Shown here: one piece after another, positions 42,105 to 51,993 of the stretch
How the letters are laid out: every line of letters begins with the position of its first letter
Position numbering within the stretch: the stretch's first letter is position 1
Source: Volvox africanus
Taxonomy: Eukaryota > Chlorophyta > Chlorophyceae > Chlamydomonadales > Volvocaceae
Length of the DNA stretch: 64,000 bases
Direction of reading: 5' to 3'
NCBI GenBank assembly: GCA_030268105.1
Contig: BSDZ01000010.1
Location: 4,378,001 to 4,442,000, forward strand
Notes under the pieces: model-generated
Database searches by the model: none
Seen by the model: only the letters and a program-made list of their open reading frames with translations
What the model was told of the DNA's origin: nothing
Translations under genes and position numbers: made by a program

Positions 42105-42386
42105 TCTTACGAGGATAGGAGCAACCGATGCGAAACGTGGATAGATTACAATGTATTGACGCAAGAACCGTGTATATTTGGCATAAATAATTATAGTATC
42201 AACGTTAGTAACGCGCAAGACTAATTAGCGCAGAGTGCACACAAACAATATACTCGCGATAATAACTGTACGGCACTCGTCGCGATACCTAACTTACATC
42301 GCGGTTACTCGCACCTAAGTAAGAGCTATTGCACAACTGTTATCAGACGGTATTATGATGACGTGAAATCCCGCATAATCACAACA
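42105..42386 (-). repeat. 5' LTR of copia copy D
   Basis: 282-bp repeat matching the 5' LTR of copy C at both diagnostic positions (42196 and 42239). The primer site follows at 42104-42087. Confidence 0.95.
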
Positions 42387-42439
42387 ACAACGCCATCACC
42401 ATTATTCACAGTGACCCTCCACAGAGGGTCATCCAAACG

Positions 42440-43905
42440 TTATTTGTACGCTTGAACAGTGCTTCCTGAGGCAAGAAGCTCGGCTGGGTTTGTGGGTTCC
42501 AGCAGCTGTAACTGCCCATGATCCATGGCCCCTAACTGTGAAAGTACACCAAGTTCTGCTGCATCGGGTTCATCATCCTCAGATTCAGGATAACTATGTT
42601 GGCATAAGTTATCCAGGATTGCTGATATATATTCTAGAGTTTGCCGGTGATTAGGATTGGCAGGATCAAGATCATCCATAACGTGAATGAGAGCAGAAAC
42701 AAGTGAGGAGGGCAGAGCTGTTTCTTCCTGAACCTGCGAATGTCCACTGCTATCCCCTGACAACACCTCTGATGTATGCCCTGAACTGTCCGTGCTGCTA
42801 CTGCTGTGGTCTTCATTATGATCATCAGAGGTGTTGAAGTCATTCTCATTGTCCATGTTTAAGTTGGTATCCTCTGGGAAAGAAAGTCTGCATCTCTTCA
42901 TGTGCCCATAAAGCTGCGACCGTGTCCTTCCAGTAAATGGGCATTGAGTACATGCATAAACCTCCTGACCAAGAGGGTCCTGACAACGACTGAACTTGTG
43001 CTTTTGCAGCCATGCATCTGTGAATTTTGCAGCACAGTAATATTGCATTCATTTAATCATGCTGTCATGCAAGTAAGGAGATACGTAGATGTAGCTTGCA
43101 TGCCAATTTGGCGTGAGGGATATTTTAATTTTTTCCGTGCATACATGCATGGCCACGGTGGATGGCAATTGGAAGGGTTTCATTGGACCCATCCAAACAA
43201 ACCACAGTGCCTGGCTCATCACACCAAAGCCCGGGCTAGTATGAATAACTGTACTTTGATTTAAAATTATTGACAGCATGAGTGGGTGGCTGGTACGAGA
43301 TGAGTGCACAATGAATGTTCCAAATAAATATATCCCTTAAAAACCTATATGAACATAAGTCATCCGTGCGCACCTGATATGTTATCCCTTTTGGATGAGG
43401 CTGGGCGCTTGTTCAGAAGCCTTCCACTGCCTCCAAGGAGGCGGCCAAGAACTTTAACATGGTACTGGTTATGTAAGCCGTACAAGCCAAGATGTTTATC
43501 TCGATCTGATAGCACGTCCCCTCTACTAGAAGTCAACCTCCAAACTGATCCAGGTTGAAATGTAAATAAGGAATTACTGGAGACGAAGTCCATGAGCTGT
43601 CCCACAGTTGAGTCCGTACTTCCAGAAAACGTCAACGTCCGTGACCCAGGTAAAACGACGAAAAGCTGAAGAGCTCGTTCATCATGATTGGACTGTGTAA
43701 ATGACACCGTTGAGCAGTATCGCCCTATCGTAACGCCCAACACTGTGATGAGAACAAAAACAGAAGAACCCATGAGGATCCACACTAAATATTCTGTAAC
43801 ATATACATCAACTAAAACAGGGGCATACAGAGCAACGTAAGAGGCAACAGCAATACCGAAAGTAATGCCACAGAAAAAGCCTAATAAAAGGTGGGCCATG
43901 AGCAT
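42440..43905 (-). CDS. Gene Q, unit D: membrane/ubiquitin-like/zinc-finger protein
   Basis: Proposed exons are 43905-43374 and 43017-42440, about 369 aa, with the short C-terminus of unit C. The ubiquitin-like domain has Val at the position where B and C have Ile, as in A and E. Helices, GG terminus and zinc finger are intact. The copia lies 3' of the stop codon. Confidence 0.6.
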
Positions 43906-44488
43906 GTAATAATATACAGTAAAGTAGCAGGATCAGACTGTTTTTCCTTACAGAACTGATATCTGACAAAGGGAAACGACTCCTCCATTGTATGGAGTGG
44001 TACAGGCAGTACTCATGCATGTGGAGTACGAGATATTAAAGTGGAACGTGCATGTCCGCGTAATTTACACTTGAAGTAAATTTTCAATAACGAATGATAG
44101 ACTTGAATAGTAAATTACATGCATACGCACAGGAAGCTCCTTATACATGCATGTACGTGAAATACTGGGATACAGCCTCATCATCATACTTCCAGGAGCT
44201 TGCTAATAAGAAACTTGATTAACATTCCTTAAAAATAATTTATGACGTTTCTCATGAACTCGTTGACTAGCTTTTACGACAACCAACCGTTACATGCCGC
44301 AAATCGCTAGCCGCATGCGAAGAGCTAAACAGATTTTTTATGTAGGACGACGGCAATCATCAATATTATTGTAAAATAACATTCTTTATTGCTGCTGCAC
44401 CTTGTATATATGTTAAGATTTAAAGGCTAGTGCACAGCATAACTTTTATAGCAGTTGCTCTTGCTTGCTTCACGGGTGGCATTAAATG

Positions 44489-44498
44489 TACATATAAA
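44489..44498 (+). repeat. Left target-site duplication of LINE copy 2
   Basis: TACATATAAA, repeated at 51792-51801, at the same unit position as the LINE of unit C. Confidence 0.9.
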
Positions 44499-44827
44499 AG
44501 GCACCAGGGCACGCGCCTTTCTTCCTTGTGGATTGCCTTCTTTTACTCTATTTTCTACGGCAGAGTGAACGGCGATTATCGCGCCTGCTGCGACTTGGAG
44601 CATCCCGCTCATTCTTCCGACTCTTGGCCACCAACGGGAACAACCACCACTCCTAGGGAATATCTTCTTCTGCTCTCCTTTAAACGGCGGAATTAGAGGC
44701 AACTCTTGCGCAGGCGGGGATTCGGAACCTCTCGCTATTCCCTCTTCTGGCCGTCATTGCAGACAGTCGCAAGTCGTTCTTCGGAAGATAAACTCCTTTG
44801 CTTCTCTATGCCATCTTAGCCTTCACC

Positions 44828-46480
44828 ATGATCGATATCAACCGCGCGCGGACCACGGCGCGAACAACAAAATCCATTGGCCAGGAATCAGCTGCAGCCA
44901 ACAGAGGCCCGTCCGCCCGACCTCCGATGGCAAAACGCTTCGTTAACCTGGACCAAATTCAACGGGAATTACCAGCAGGAACTCCCATCCTACTCGACCA
45001 AGAGACCTTGGCCATGGACATCCATTGGCCACCAGATTCTAACCCGGCAGACGTCCACGCCCAGCTTTTCGGGCCCCTCACGGATGCAGTCATTACCAAA
45101 GTGTACGAGGTTATGGTGGCCAACATGCCAGGCCTACCATGCAGCCTGCCAAAGATTGGCAGGCATCACCAGTACAAGCACCCCAATGGCAACGTGGTGC
45201 AAGAAATTACCATTCTTCTCCCGAAGGGTGGCAGGGCATGGCTCCTATCATCACCCGCAGTCGCCAGGGGACACCTGAGACTGGGGCAAGTCCACCTTCT
45301 CCCGAACAACCCACCCATCACCGTGGAGGTCCACATCAAAAACCTCCACAAGATGCAGCCAGCACTCTGGGAGATATCAGGGGTGCCTTCAAGCCTATCC
45401 CCGCAAGCTATCCCAAGCTTCCTAGCGCAAGCTTATTCATCAGAACGATCCTCCAGACCCATGGATGAGTTCCAAGACCTCAAACCCACGCGCATGGCTG
45501 ACACATGGCGGGTTAAAATGGCACCGGGATCCCCCAGCCTCCCACCCCAGAGCCTGTTCAGCTTTGGACGACCGGGGGGCTTTTTGAACCAGGGCATGCT
45601 GGTGGCTACTAGGCTCCGGTCAGTAGTAGAGGAGGCCCCGTTTCGTATGCCCTGCAAACCCCCTCCACGAACGGAGCTCAATCGCCAGCGAGACCTCAAA
45701 CGTCAACGCCTGCCAACCCACCAGCCAAATCCCCCAGCCCAGCCCACAGCCCGACTGAGAGGTCTGGACCCCTCGTCCAGCATGGCCAACACTGTGCCAT
45801 CCTTTGCGGATGTTCTCAGGCAGCACCCACAGGGACCCCCAAGGCAACCCACACCCAGCTCTCTGATGCCACTCCCACCTGGGGCGCCCCAACCCATGGC
45901 CCCACCACCCAGGCTGCCGCCCCAAGCTATCATCGAAGCAGCCGCAACAGCAGCAATGGCCAGGGAAGCAGCAGCCAAAGCCGCTACAGCAGCATGCAAA
46001 CCCAGAACCCCGACTAATACCACTGATGTAGTCACAGAATGTGCAGCCCAACCACCACCTCCCCAACCAGCATCAAAGCCAGACAACCAGGGGGTGGTGA
46101 ACGAGGTCAACGCACCAGCTGGACGCTCACTCTCCAGGGCCAGGGCACAAGAGCATACCTCAAACAGCCACGCCCTCACCAGAACCCAACAAAACAAAAT
46201 TCGCAAGCAGCGACTGACCCACCTGCCAGAGGAGGTACGAGCCCAGCGGCACATGGCCCAAACAGAGAGGGCAAGGCAAGCCCGGAAGGCCAAACTAGCC
46301 TTGCAACGGAAGGAGAGGGAGTCAACGGTATCAGGTGGTATAACCAAGGAGGCACTCCGACCACGGCGGACACCCACTCGGCGTCCCCGGCAAACCAAAA
46401 ACAACCCCAACCCATCCCAGGACATGGACTGCGATGGGAAGGAGTATGACCCCCCCAACCGGGAAACCCAAGCCGAATAA
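44828..46480 (+). CDS. LINE copy 2 ORF1 protein (550 aa)
   Basis: This is the putative nucleic-acid-binding ORF1 product. The frame opens at TTG 44798, but the first ATG is 44828. The N-terminal half looks folded (motifs such as DIHWPPDSNPADVHAQLFGP). The middle is Pro-rich with Ala-rich helices, and the C-terminal 120 residues are strongly basic (RRTPTRRPRQTK). I see no CCHC knuckle or clear RRM. It ends NRETQAE with TAA at 46478-46480, overlapping the ORF2 ATG by one base. Confidence 0.85.
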   Translation: MIDINRARTTARTTKSIGQESAAANRGPSARPPMAKRFVNLDQIQRELPAGTPILLDQETLAMDIHWPPDSNPADVHAQLFGPLTDAVITKVYEVMVANMPGLPCSLPKIGRHHQYKHPNGNVVQEITILLPKGGRAWLLSSPAVARGHLRLGQVHLLPNNPPITVEVHIKNLHKMQPALWEISGVPSSLSPQAIPSFLAQAYSSERSSRPMDEFQDLKPTRMADTWRVKMAPGSPSLPPQSLFSFGRPGGFLNQGMLVATRLRSVVEEAPFRMPCKPPPRTELNRQRDLKRQRLPTHQPNPPAQPTARLRGLDPSSSMANTVPSFADVLRQHPQGPPRQPTPSSLMPLPPGAPQPMAPPPRLPPQAIIEAAATAAMAREAAAKAATAACKPRTPTNTTDVVTECAAQPPPPQPASKPDNQGVVNEVNAPAGRSLSRARAQEHTSNSHALTRTQQNKIRKQRLTHLPEEVRAQRHMAQTERARQARKAKLALQRKERESTVSGGITKEALRPRRTPTRRPRQTKNNPNPSQDMDCDGKEYDPPNRETQAE

Positions 46481-49400
46481 TGTCCAGAGGCAACAAGAGA
46501 AGTCAGCGGCAGGGAGCTATCTCAGGGCATCCACTGCGCATAGCCACGCACAATATGCGAGGGCTTCTGGCCTCTCATGGCAGTCGACTTCAGGCAGCGG
46601 TACGTCAATGGGCTGAGCAGCGGCTGGATGTTGTATGTCTGCAGGAAACCCACCACACTACCCTCCAGCACCAATGCCTGTTTGAACGGGATCTTCGTTA
46701 TGCCACCAAACAGATCCACACACAAAACTGGAAGATAGCAGCCTACTCTTGGTCTAACTCGACGCACACAGCAGGAGTGCTCATCCTCATCAGACAGGGG
46801 CTAGCTTCAGCTCTGGCACCTAAACTGGCAACACCCCAGCATACATGTACGAGAGGCCGTTTCACCGACTGTATCCTCCACTGGGGGGGACACCGCCTGC
46901 ACATCTGCAATATCTACCTCCCACCTGGCACTACCTCGATGGCTGCGGAAACCCGGCGACAACTCTTCGAGAACGCCCTGGCTGCCACCACAACGCAAGC
47001 CATGGAGGACAATAGGGACACCACCCTTATCTGGGCAGGAGACTTCAACTTTGTGGAAAACCCAGAGTGGGACTCGTCCGCAGGAAGAGATGGGCGTCAA
47101 GCAGATAGGCCTATCACTGAGATGCGGCAGCGGGCAGGCCCACAGATGGTAGATACCCACCGATACCTCCACCCAAGGCGCCGTGACTTCACTCACCTGT
47201 ACCATGCACCCACCCCAGGCGGTTCACGCCTAGATCGCATCTACATCAATGAAGCCAAGCTGCCGTACCTATGCCATACAGCCATCTCCTTCCACACAGC
47301 CTCAGACCACCGTCTTGCCACACTTCATCTCCTACCTTGCAAAAATGAGGTCAAGGGCCCAGGCATCAAGCGTATACGCATGGCCTTCACTGACCATGAG
47401 GATTTGGCTACAAGCATGGCGGAGTGGATCCGGAACCAATGCCAAGAGGCACCCTCAGTCGAAGAGAATCCGGGCAACCTTATTGCTTGGTGGCCTGGTT
47501 TTAAACGCCGACTAACCTTCCTAGCACACCAACTCAACAAGGTAGCGCAACAGCGCAGACAGCAGCCAGGTGCTCATACCCAGGAGGCCTACCTTGGGGT
47601 CCAACAGGCCCAACAAGCCCTCGATACTATGCCGCACTCACCACACCTACTACAGCAGCTCATAGATGCCCAAGCAAGACTGGCTAGGGTGCATATTGAG
47701 GACAACGCCAGGGTGGCAAAAAAGACCCGGGTCCACTGGTTACACGCAGGAGAGCGTCCTGGCCCAGCTCTGACAACCTTCCTGCAAACCCAAATCCAGG
47801 ACCAGCAAACAGCCCCAGTGGCACTCCAGGCACACTCAGGCCGACTGGTCACTAATCCAGCACAGCTACCACAGGTCGTAGCGGACTTTTGGGCAGGGGT
47901 ATGCAGAGCCCCAGACTTCACCACTCCTGAAGATCGCCAGTCAGTGCTAACCCAGTTAGCAGCAGCCAACATCCGACTCCCTGAGGAAGCTGACGAAGTG
48001 GCTGGGTCCCCGACCATTGCTGTGACTGAGCTGGGTTTCGCACTGAAGAAGAGCCAGCCAGGCAAAGCACCCGGATGGGATGGCATCCCAACGGATCTGT
48101 ACCGCAAGTTCTGGCCAGAGATTGGCCATACCATGGCAGCCCTCTTCACGGCTATCGGCAAAACAGGGCAGGTGCCAACAGGCTTTCTGGATGGTATCAT
48201 TAAGGTGCTTTACAAGAAGGGAGACCCCAAACAGCCTGGTAACTACCGCCCTATCACACTGCTTTGCTCGGACTACCGCTTGCTGGCCAAGGTGCTGGCA
48301 AATCGCCTAGGGCCAGCCCTGGGACGAATCATTAGCCCTGAGCAGTCAGCTTTTCTGCCCAAGAGGCTCATTGGGGCCAGTGTTCTCTTTCTACGCCATC
48401 TGCCTCATCTCTTACGGAAATTGAACCGCCAAAGTCTGCTGGCCTTCCTGGACTTCGCAAAAGCTTATGACACAGTGGACCGCAACTTCCTGATGGGGGC
48501 GATGGAGGCGATGGGAGCAGGCCCACAGCTTTGCAGTTGGACCCGGATATTGCTTAGCAACACGCGGGCAAGAGCCATGGTGAACGGTTTCAAATCCAGG
48601 CTTGTTAAAATGGAAGCAGGGGTAAGACAGGGTTGCCCTCTAGCACCCCTGCTGTATCTCTTTGTTGCCCAGGCCTTGTTCAGCTGGCTAAAGAGCCAAG
48701 AGATAGGCCTCCGCCTATTGCCTTCAGATGAAGACAGGGTCACAGCCTGTCAGTTTGCTGATGATGCAGAAGTGGCCCTTGAAGGAGAGGAATCCGTGCC
48801 AGCCTTCCTTGAAGCCATGGATACTTTTGCCCGGGCATCAGGTCAACGCCTGAACCTGGATAAGATGGAAATCCTACCCATAGGGGCTGTGGACGACCAC
48901 CATCAGGGAAGCACAATAAATGGCCTGAAGGTGGTCACCACTGCGACAGCCCTTAACTTGCCAATGGACAACCAACTGCAGCCGCCCCAACCAGACTGGC
49001 CGGAGATGCTAGCCCTGGCCTACACGAGGATGCAACGCCTAGCCCATTATCCGCTCTCTGCCTTTGGTCGGGCTGCAGCAGTCTCCAACTATTGCCTGCA
49101 AACAGTCACTTGGCATATGGAGCATGGTGGACCACCTCCAGATACCACTCTGACCTACATTGAACGCTTAGCTGCTCGCCTTGTAGATCGGAAACAGGGC
49201 CCAGAAGACCAGGGCCAGCGCTTCACTGGAGTACCTAGCAGACTCTTGGTGGGACACCCATCAACTGGTGGTTTTGGCCTACTGCCCCTCAGGCAACACA
49301 TTCGGGCAAGACAAGCCATGTGGGCAGTGCGATTCATCCGAGGGGCCCTGATGGCCAGGAGAGAGAGAGAGAGGGTAATGCTTCTGGACACGGCGATGAA

Positions 49401-51129
49401 TACGGTTGCTGAAGAAGAGGAAGAGCCAGTTACTAGTGGTAATGTTCGAAGCCTCCACCCCTGGATCCGGACCCTGGCCACCTACCTGGAGATCACCCAT
49501 CCGGCCTTTAAACCTTGGGCCCTTACCACTGCCCAGGCAACTGGGCCCTGGCTGGGTGGAGAGACCTTGCCTGAGGAGATCAGCCGAATTGTAGGGGCTT
49601 TAGGGCACCTCCCACCACTAGAAGATGTCAGCAACCCACCTTTAGCCCCTGGAGACTGGTGCTGGGCGGCTGCTCTCTGGGGAAATCCTTTGCTGCCCAA
49701 CAATTCGGACAATGGGGGAAGCATCAATGGTAACAACCACCGCCCAGGCCTGGAAACCCGTCACCAACTGATGGCTTCATGCAGAAAACTGCTCACAGTT
49801 GGGGACCTGGTAAGGGTGTACGACATGCTGGAGCATGACCAAATACCCCTCCCTCAGTACATGACCTGGCTAGACTGGACCCAACAGTTTCTAGACCCCT
49901 CAGCTAGCCCCACCCAACTGCGAGACAAGGAGTCTACCCGTATGGCTCTCTCGGCTCTATGCAACGATATCAGCCCGGCATGGATAGCAGCAGCACGGAA
50001 GGTAGTCAACCGCTTACAACCCCAACAGCCGGACAGGGTGGAGGACAGAATGCAGCAGCAGATGCCAGCACCACCAGACCGCACCACAGTCATGGCCATG
50101 ATCGTCAGGCGTTTGGGCTGGAGACTGCCAGGGGACTCGGGTATAGTGCCTCTCTACAACCTCACGGTAAGCCAAGCTACTCAGCTGCAAGGGGTTTCAA
50201 CAGCGGAGGAGCGATTGGAGCTCTTGTCAGCTTTTGTGCAGGAGGCGCAAGGGATGCCAACAGACGGTCCAGCTCCTCCCTGTCCTGTCACTAACCTCCA
50301 GCGCTTTCAGGCAACCCTAGACAGGCTGTGGACAGCAGTTCGGTGGGAAAATAAAAACAAAGAGACGCTGTGGCGTTTGGTGGTCGATGGGATACCCATA
50401 CCTGGCAACACACATCTTTCCAGGGTGCCCATCAAACCATGTGGGTGTGGCAGCTATGGAGCTGATACTGATCAACCTTGCTCCCCACGCCTGCACCACT
50501 TCTGGGAGTGCCCTATAGCCAAGGCGGTGCGAGAACAGATTGACAGACATCTGCCATTGCCGACATCAGCCACCATTGAAGGGGGCTTGACCAGGCAACA
50601 GCTATGGCTTGTCCAAGCACCTCCCGGTTGCGAGCAGGCCCCATGGGACGTGATAGCTTTGGCAGCCTTATCTTCTATGGAATATGGCAGGCACTGTCTC
50701 CGGGCGGCAACAAGAGAACACAGGCCACAGTGGCCTTCTACCCACAGACGGCGGCAGCAACAACAGACCCACACAGCAGAGCAGGGACCCCGTCAACGGG
50801 CTATTACTGACTTCTTCAACCGTTCAGGGGGGTTCCCTCAAGAGGAAGAGGAAGATGCCAACACCCATCCAATCATCTCTACGACACAGCCAGCAATGGA
50901 CACTCCAACACAAACAGCAACCTCACCCCTGGACCGTGCACAGGCCCGTACAGTTGCCGACTTTTGGGCACGCTTGCATTCTTTTGCAGCGTTGGGAATA
51001 CCTCACTATGGCTGGGATCAAGTGGGACCACAACATCCCATCCTAGCCATAGTTGGCACGCAAATGCGGTGTGCAGATCCGGTTGACATCACCAACCATG
51101 GAGCAGCAAGAACAGAGCAGGGGCTTTAG
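46480..51129 (+). CDS. LINE copy 2 ORF2: endonuclease-reverse transcriptase (1,549 aa)
   Basis: This protein nicks the target and primes reverse transcription. The endonuclease spans residues about 18-285 with HN25, QE56, GDFN (D188, N190) and SDH (D276, H277). The reverse transcriptase spans about 540-830 with GKAPGWDGIP, GNYRPITLL, FLDFAKAYD (D658), RQGCPLAPLL and FADD (D761/D762). The zinc-binding motif is at about 1321-1344. The start is ATG 46480 in a TAATG overlap with the ORF1 stop, an arrangement known to allow coupled reinitiation in the insect LINE SART1. Substitutions from copy 1 include Thr/Ala near residue 198 and Gly/Ser near 652. No lesion is seen. Confidence 0.93.
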   Translation: MSRGNKRSQRQGAISGHPLRIATHNMRGLLASHGSRLQAAVRQWAEQRLDVVCLQETHHTTLQHQCLFERDLRYATKQIHTQNWKIAAYSWSNSTHTAGVLILIRQGLASALAPKLATPQHTCTRGRFTDCILHWGGHRLHICNIYLPPGTTSMAAETRRQLFENALAATTTQAMEDNRDTTLIWAGDFNFVENPEWDSSAGRDGRQADRPITEMRQRAGPQMVDTHRYLHPRRRDFTHLYHAPTPGGSRLDRIYINEAKLPYLCHTAISFHTASDHRLATLHLLPCKNEVKGPGIKRIRMAFTDHEDLATSMAEWIRNQCQEAPSVEENPGNLIAWWPGFKRRLTFLAHQLNKVAQQRRQQPGAHTQEAYLGVQQAQQALDTMPHSPHLLQQLIDAQARLARVHIEDNARVAKKTRVHWLHAGERPGPALTTFLQTQIQDQQTAPVALQAHSGRLVTNPAQLPQVVADFWAGVCRAPDFTTPEDRQSVLTQLAAANIRLPEEADEVAGSPTIAVTELGFALKKSQPGKAPGWDGIPTDLYRKFWPEIGHTMAALFTAIGKTGQVPTGFLDGIIKVLYKKGDPKQPGNYRPITLLCSDYRLLAKVLANRLGPALGRIISPEQSAFLPKRLIGASVLFLRHLPHLLRKLNRQSLLAFLDFAKAYDTVDRNFLMGAMEAMGAGPQLCSWTRILLSNTRARAMVNGFKSRLVKMEAGVRQGCPLAPLLYLFVAQALFSWLKSQEIGLRLLPSDEDRVTACQFADDAEVALEGEESVPAFLEAMDTFARASGQRLNLDKMEILPIGAVDDHHQGSTINGLKVVTTATALNLPMDNQLQPPQPDWPEMLALAYTRMQRLAHYPLSAFGRAAAVSNYCLQTVTWHMEHGGPPPDTTLTYIERLAARLVDRKQGPEDQGQRFTGVPSRLLVGHPSTGGFGLLPLRQHIRARQAMWAVRFIRGALMARRERERVMLLDTAMNTVAEEEEEPVTSGNVRSLHPWIRTLATYLEITHPAFKPWALTTAQATGPWLGGETLPEEISRIVGALGHLPPLEDVSNPPLAPGDWCWAAALWGNPLLPNNSDNGGSINGNNHRPGLETRHQLMASCRKLLTVGDLVRVYDMLEHDQIPLPQYMTWLDWTQQFLDPSASPTQLRDKESTRMALSALCNDISPAWIAAARKVVNRLQPQQPDRVEDRMQQQMPAPPDRTTVMAMIVRRLGWRLPGDSGIVPLYNLTVSQATQLQGVSTAEERLELLSAFVQEAQGMPTDGPAPPCPVTNLQRFQATLDRLWTAVRWENKNKETLWRLVVDGIPIPGNTHLSRVPIKPCGCGSYGADTDQPCSPRLHHFWECPIAKAVREQIDRHLPLPTSATIEGGLTRQQLWLVQAPPGCEQAPWDVIALAALSSMEYGRHCLRAATREHRPQWPSTHRRRQQQQTHTAEQGPRQRAITDFFNRSGGFPQEEEEDANTHPIISTTQPAMDTPTQTATSPLDRAQARTVADFWARLHSFAALGIPHYGWDQVGPQHPILAIVGTQMRCADPVDITNHGAARTEQGL

Positions 51130-51791
51130 GGCAGGAGTTTTGAGGAGGAGGTTCTGTGGGAGGAAAGGGGGAGAGTGAGGGAGGTAGAGACAAGGAGAGG
51201 ACGGTCTAGATCTTGAGGAGGGGAAGGGAGAGGGTGGAGGGTTTCGTGGCTAGAGGTTCCTGTGTCCAGGCTTCGGGGCCTTAGGGTTTTAGGGGGGTTC
51301 AGCGAGAGAGGTCTTTCCTTGTTGTGCAGTTCAGGTGTCTGCGGGGCCAGCTTTGGGTGGGGCCGGAAGGCTTTCTAGGGGGGCGCCAGTTCGGCTTGTC
51401 ATCCCCCCCTCCGCCTCTTGTTGGGTTCTTCTGGCTTGGCTGTGGAAGGGTGTGCTTTCCTGCTGGTGCTTCTCCTCTGAGGGGAACTGTGTGTGTCTGC
51501 CAGGCTCCTGTCTAGTCAGTGTCGGGTTAGAGGAGAGGTTTCCCCGTCCTTTGAGCAGCTAGGTGTCCCCCGTTTTCTGTTGGGCCTTCCTGTGGTTTCT
51601 TGGTAGCCCTGAGTGCTCTGTGAGTGGCCAGGCGAGAGCCTATGAGGGCTCGCTGGCCCTAGTGAGAGGGGTAGCACGTGGCAGGACAGACAGACAAAGC
51701 CACGTGTTCCTCCCCTGCTCTGTGGCTCGGTCCGGTCAGGATCCCCGGTGCTCGTCTTTGAAGGGCGAGTCGCCCACAGTGTAACACCCAA
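51130..51791 (+). other. 3' UTR of LINE copy 2
   Basis: G-rich 662-bp non-coding region equivalent to that of copy 1, with only a few base differences near 51671-51740. It ends at the identical GTAACACCCAA. Confidence 0.8.
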
Positions 51792-51801
51792 TACATATAA
51801 A
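51792..51801 (+). repeat. Right target-site duplication of LINE copy 2
   Basis: TACATATAAA followed by GG restores the TATA-like box upstream of the broken gene P of unit E. Confidence 0.88.
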
Positions 51802-51993
51802 GGATGTTGTAAAGCAGGGTTACGAAACATTGTTGCTTACATGGGATTGATTGGCAGCAGCACAACCCTGGACGGAGTACCAAAGCACTTCTCTTCACTT
51901 TTTAGTAGTACGTAGGGCCCATGCCTCATGTCTGCAGCTGTATGTATCCTGCTGAAGGAGCAAGTTATTTGCAATAGTACAACCTTTTAATGA

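Larger units (their letters stand above)
36958..42386 (-). mobile_element. Ty1/copia LTR retrotransposon, copy D (19-bp deletion)
   Basis: This element is 5,429 bp, with the 5' LTR at 42105-42386, the 3' LTR at 36958-37239, and the duplication ACAAC at 36953-36957 and 42387-42391. Site, orientation, duplication and both LTR mismatches equal copy C, so C and D descend from one insertion that was copied with its unit. D later lost 19 bp near 41834 in gag. Confidence 0.97.
33487..43943 (+). repeat. Tandem array unit D (copia-bearing)
   Basis: Fourth unit. It has a minus-strand copia at exactly the site used in unit C, but no LINE. From intron 2 of gene P onward it shares variants with units E and F rather than A and B, for example catgcacgcc in place of catgcatgcc. 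Confidence 0.97.
44499..51791 (+). mobile_element. L1-type LINE, copy 2 (7,293 bp, shorter 5' end)
   Basis: It shares the target site, 10-bp duplication and exact 3' end of copy 1. Its 5' end lacks the first about 250 bp of copy 1 and carries about 15 bases (AGGCACCAGGGCACG) found in neither copy 1 nor the empty unit. It is either a 5'-deleted descendant of the copy 1 insertion or an independent 5'-truncated insertion. Coding capacity is complete. Confidence 0.93.
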
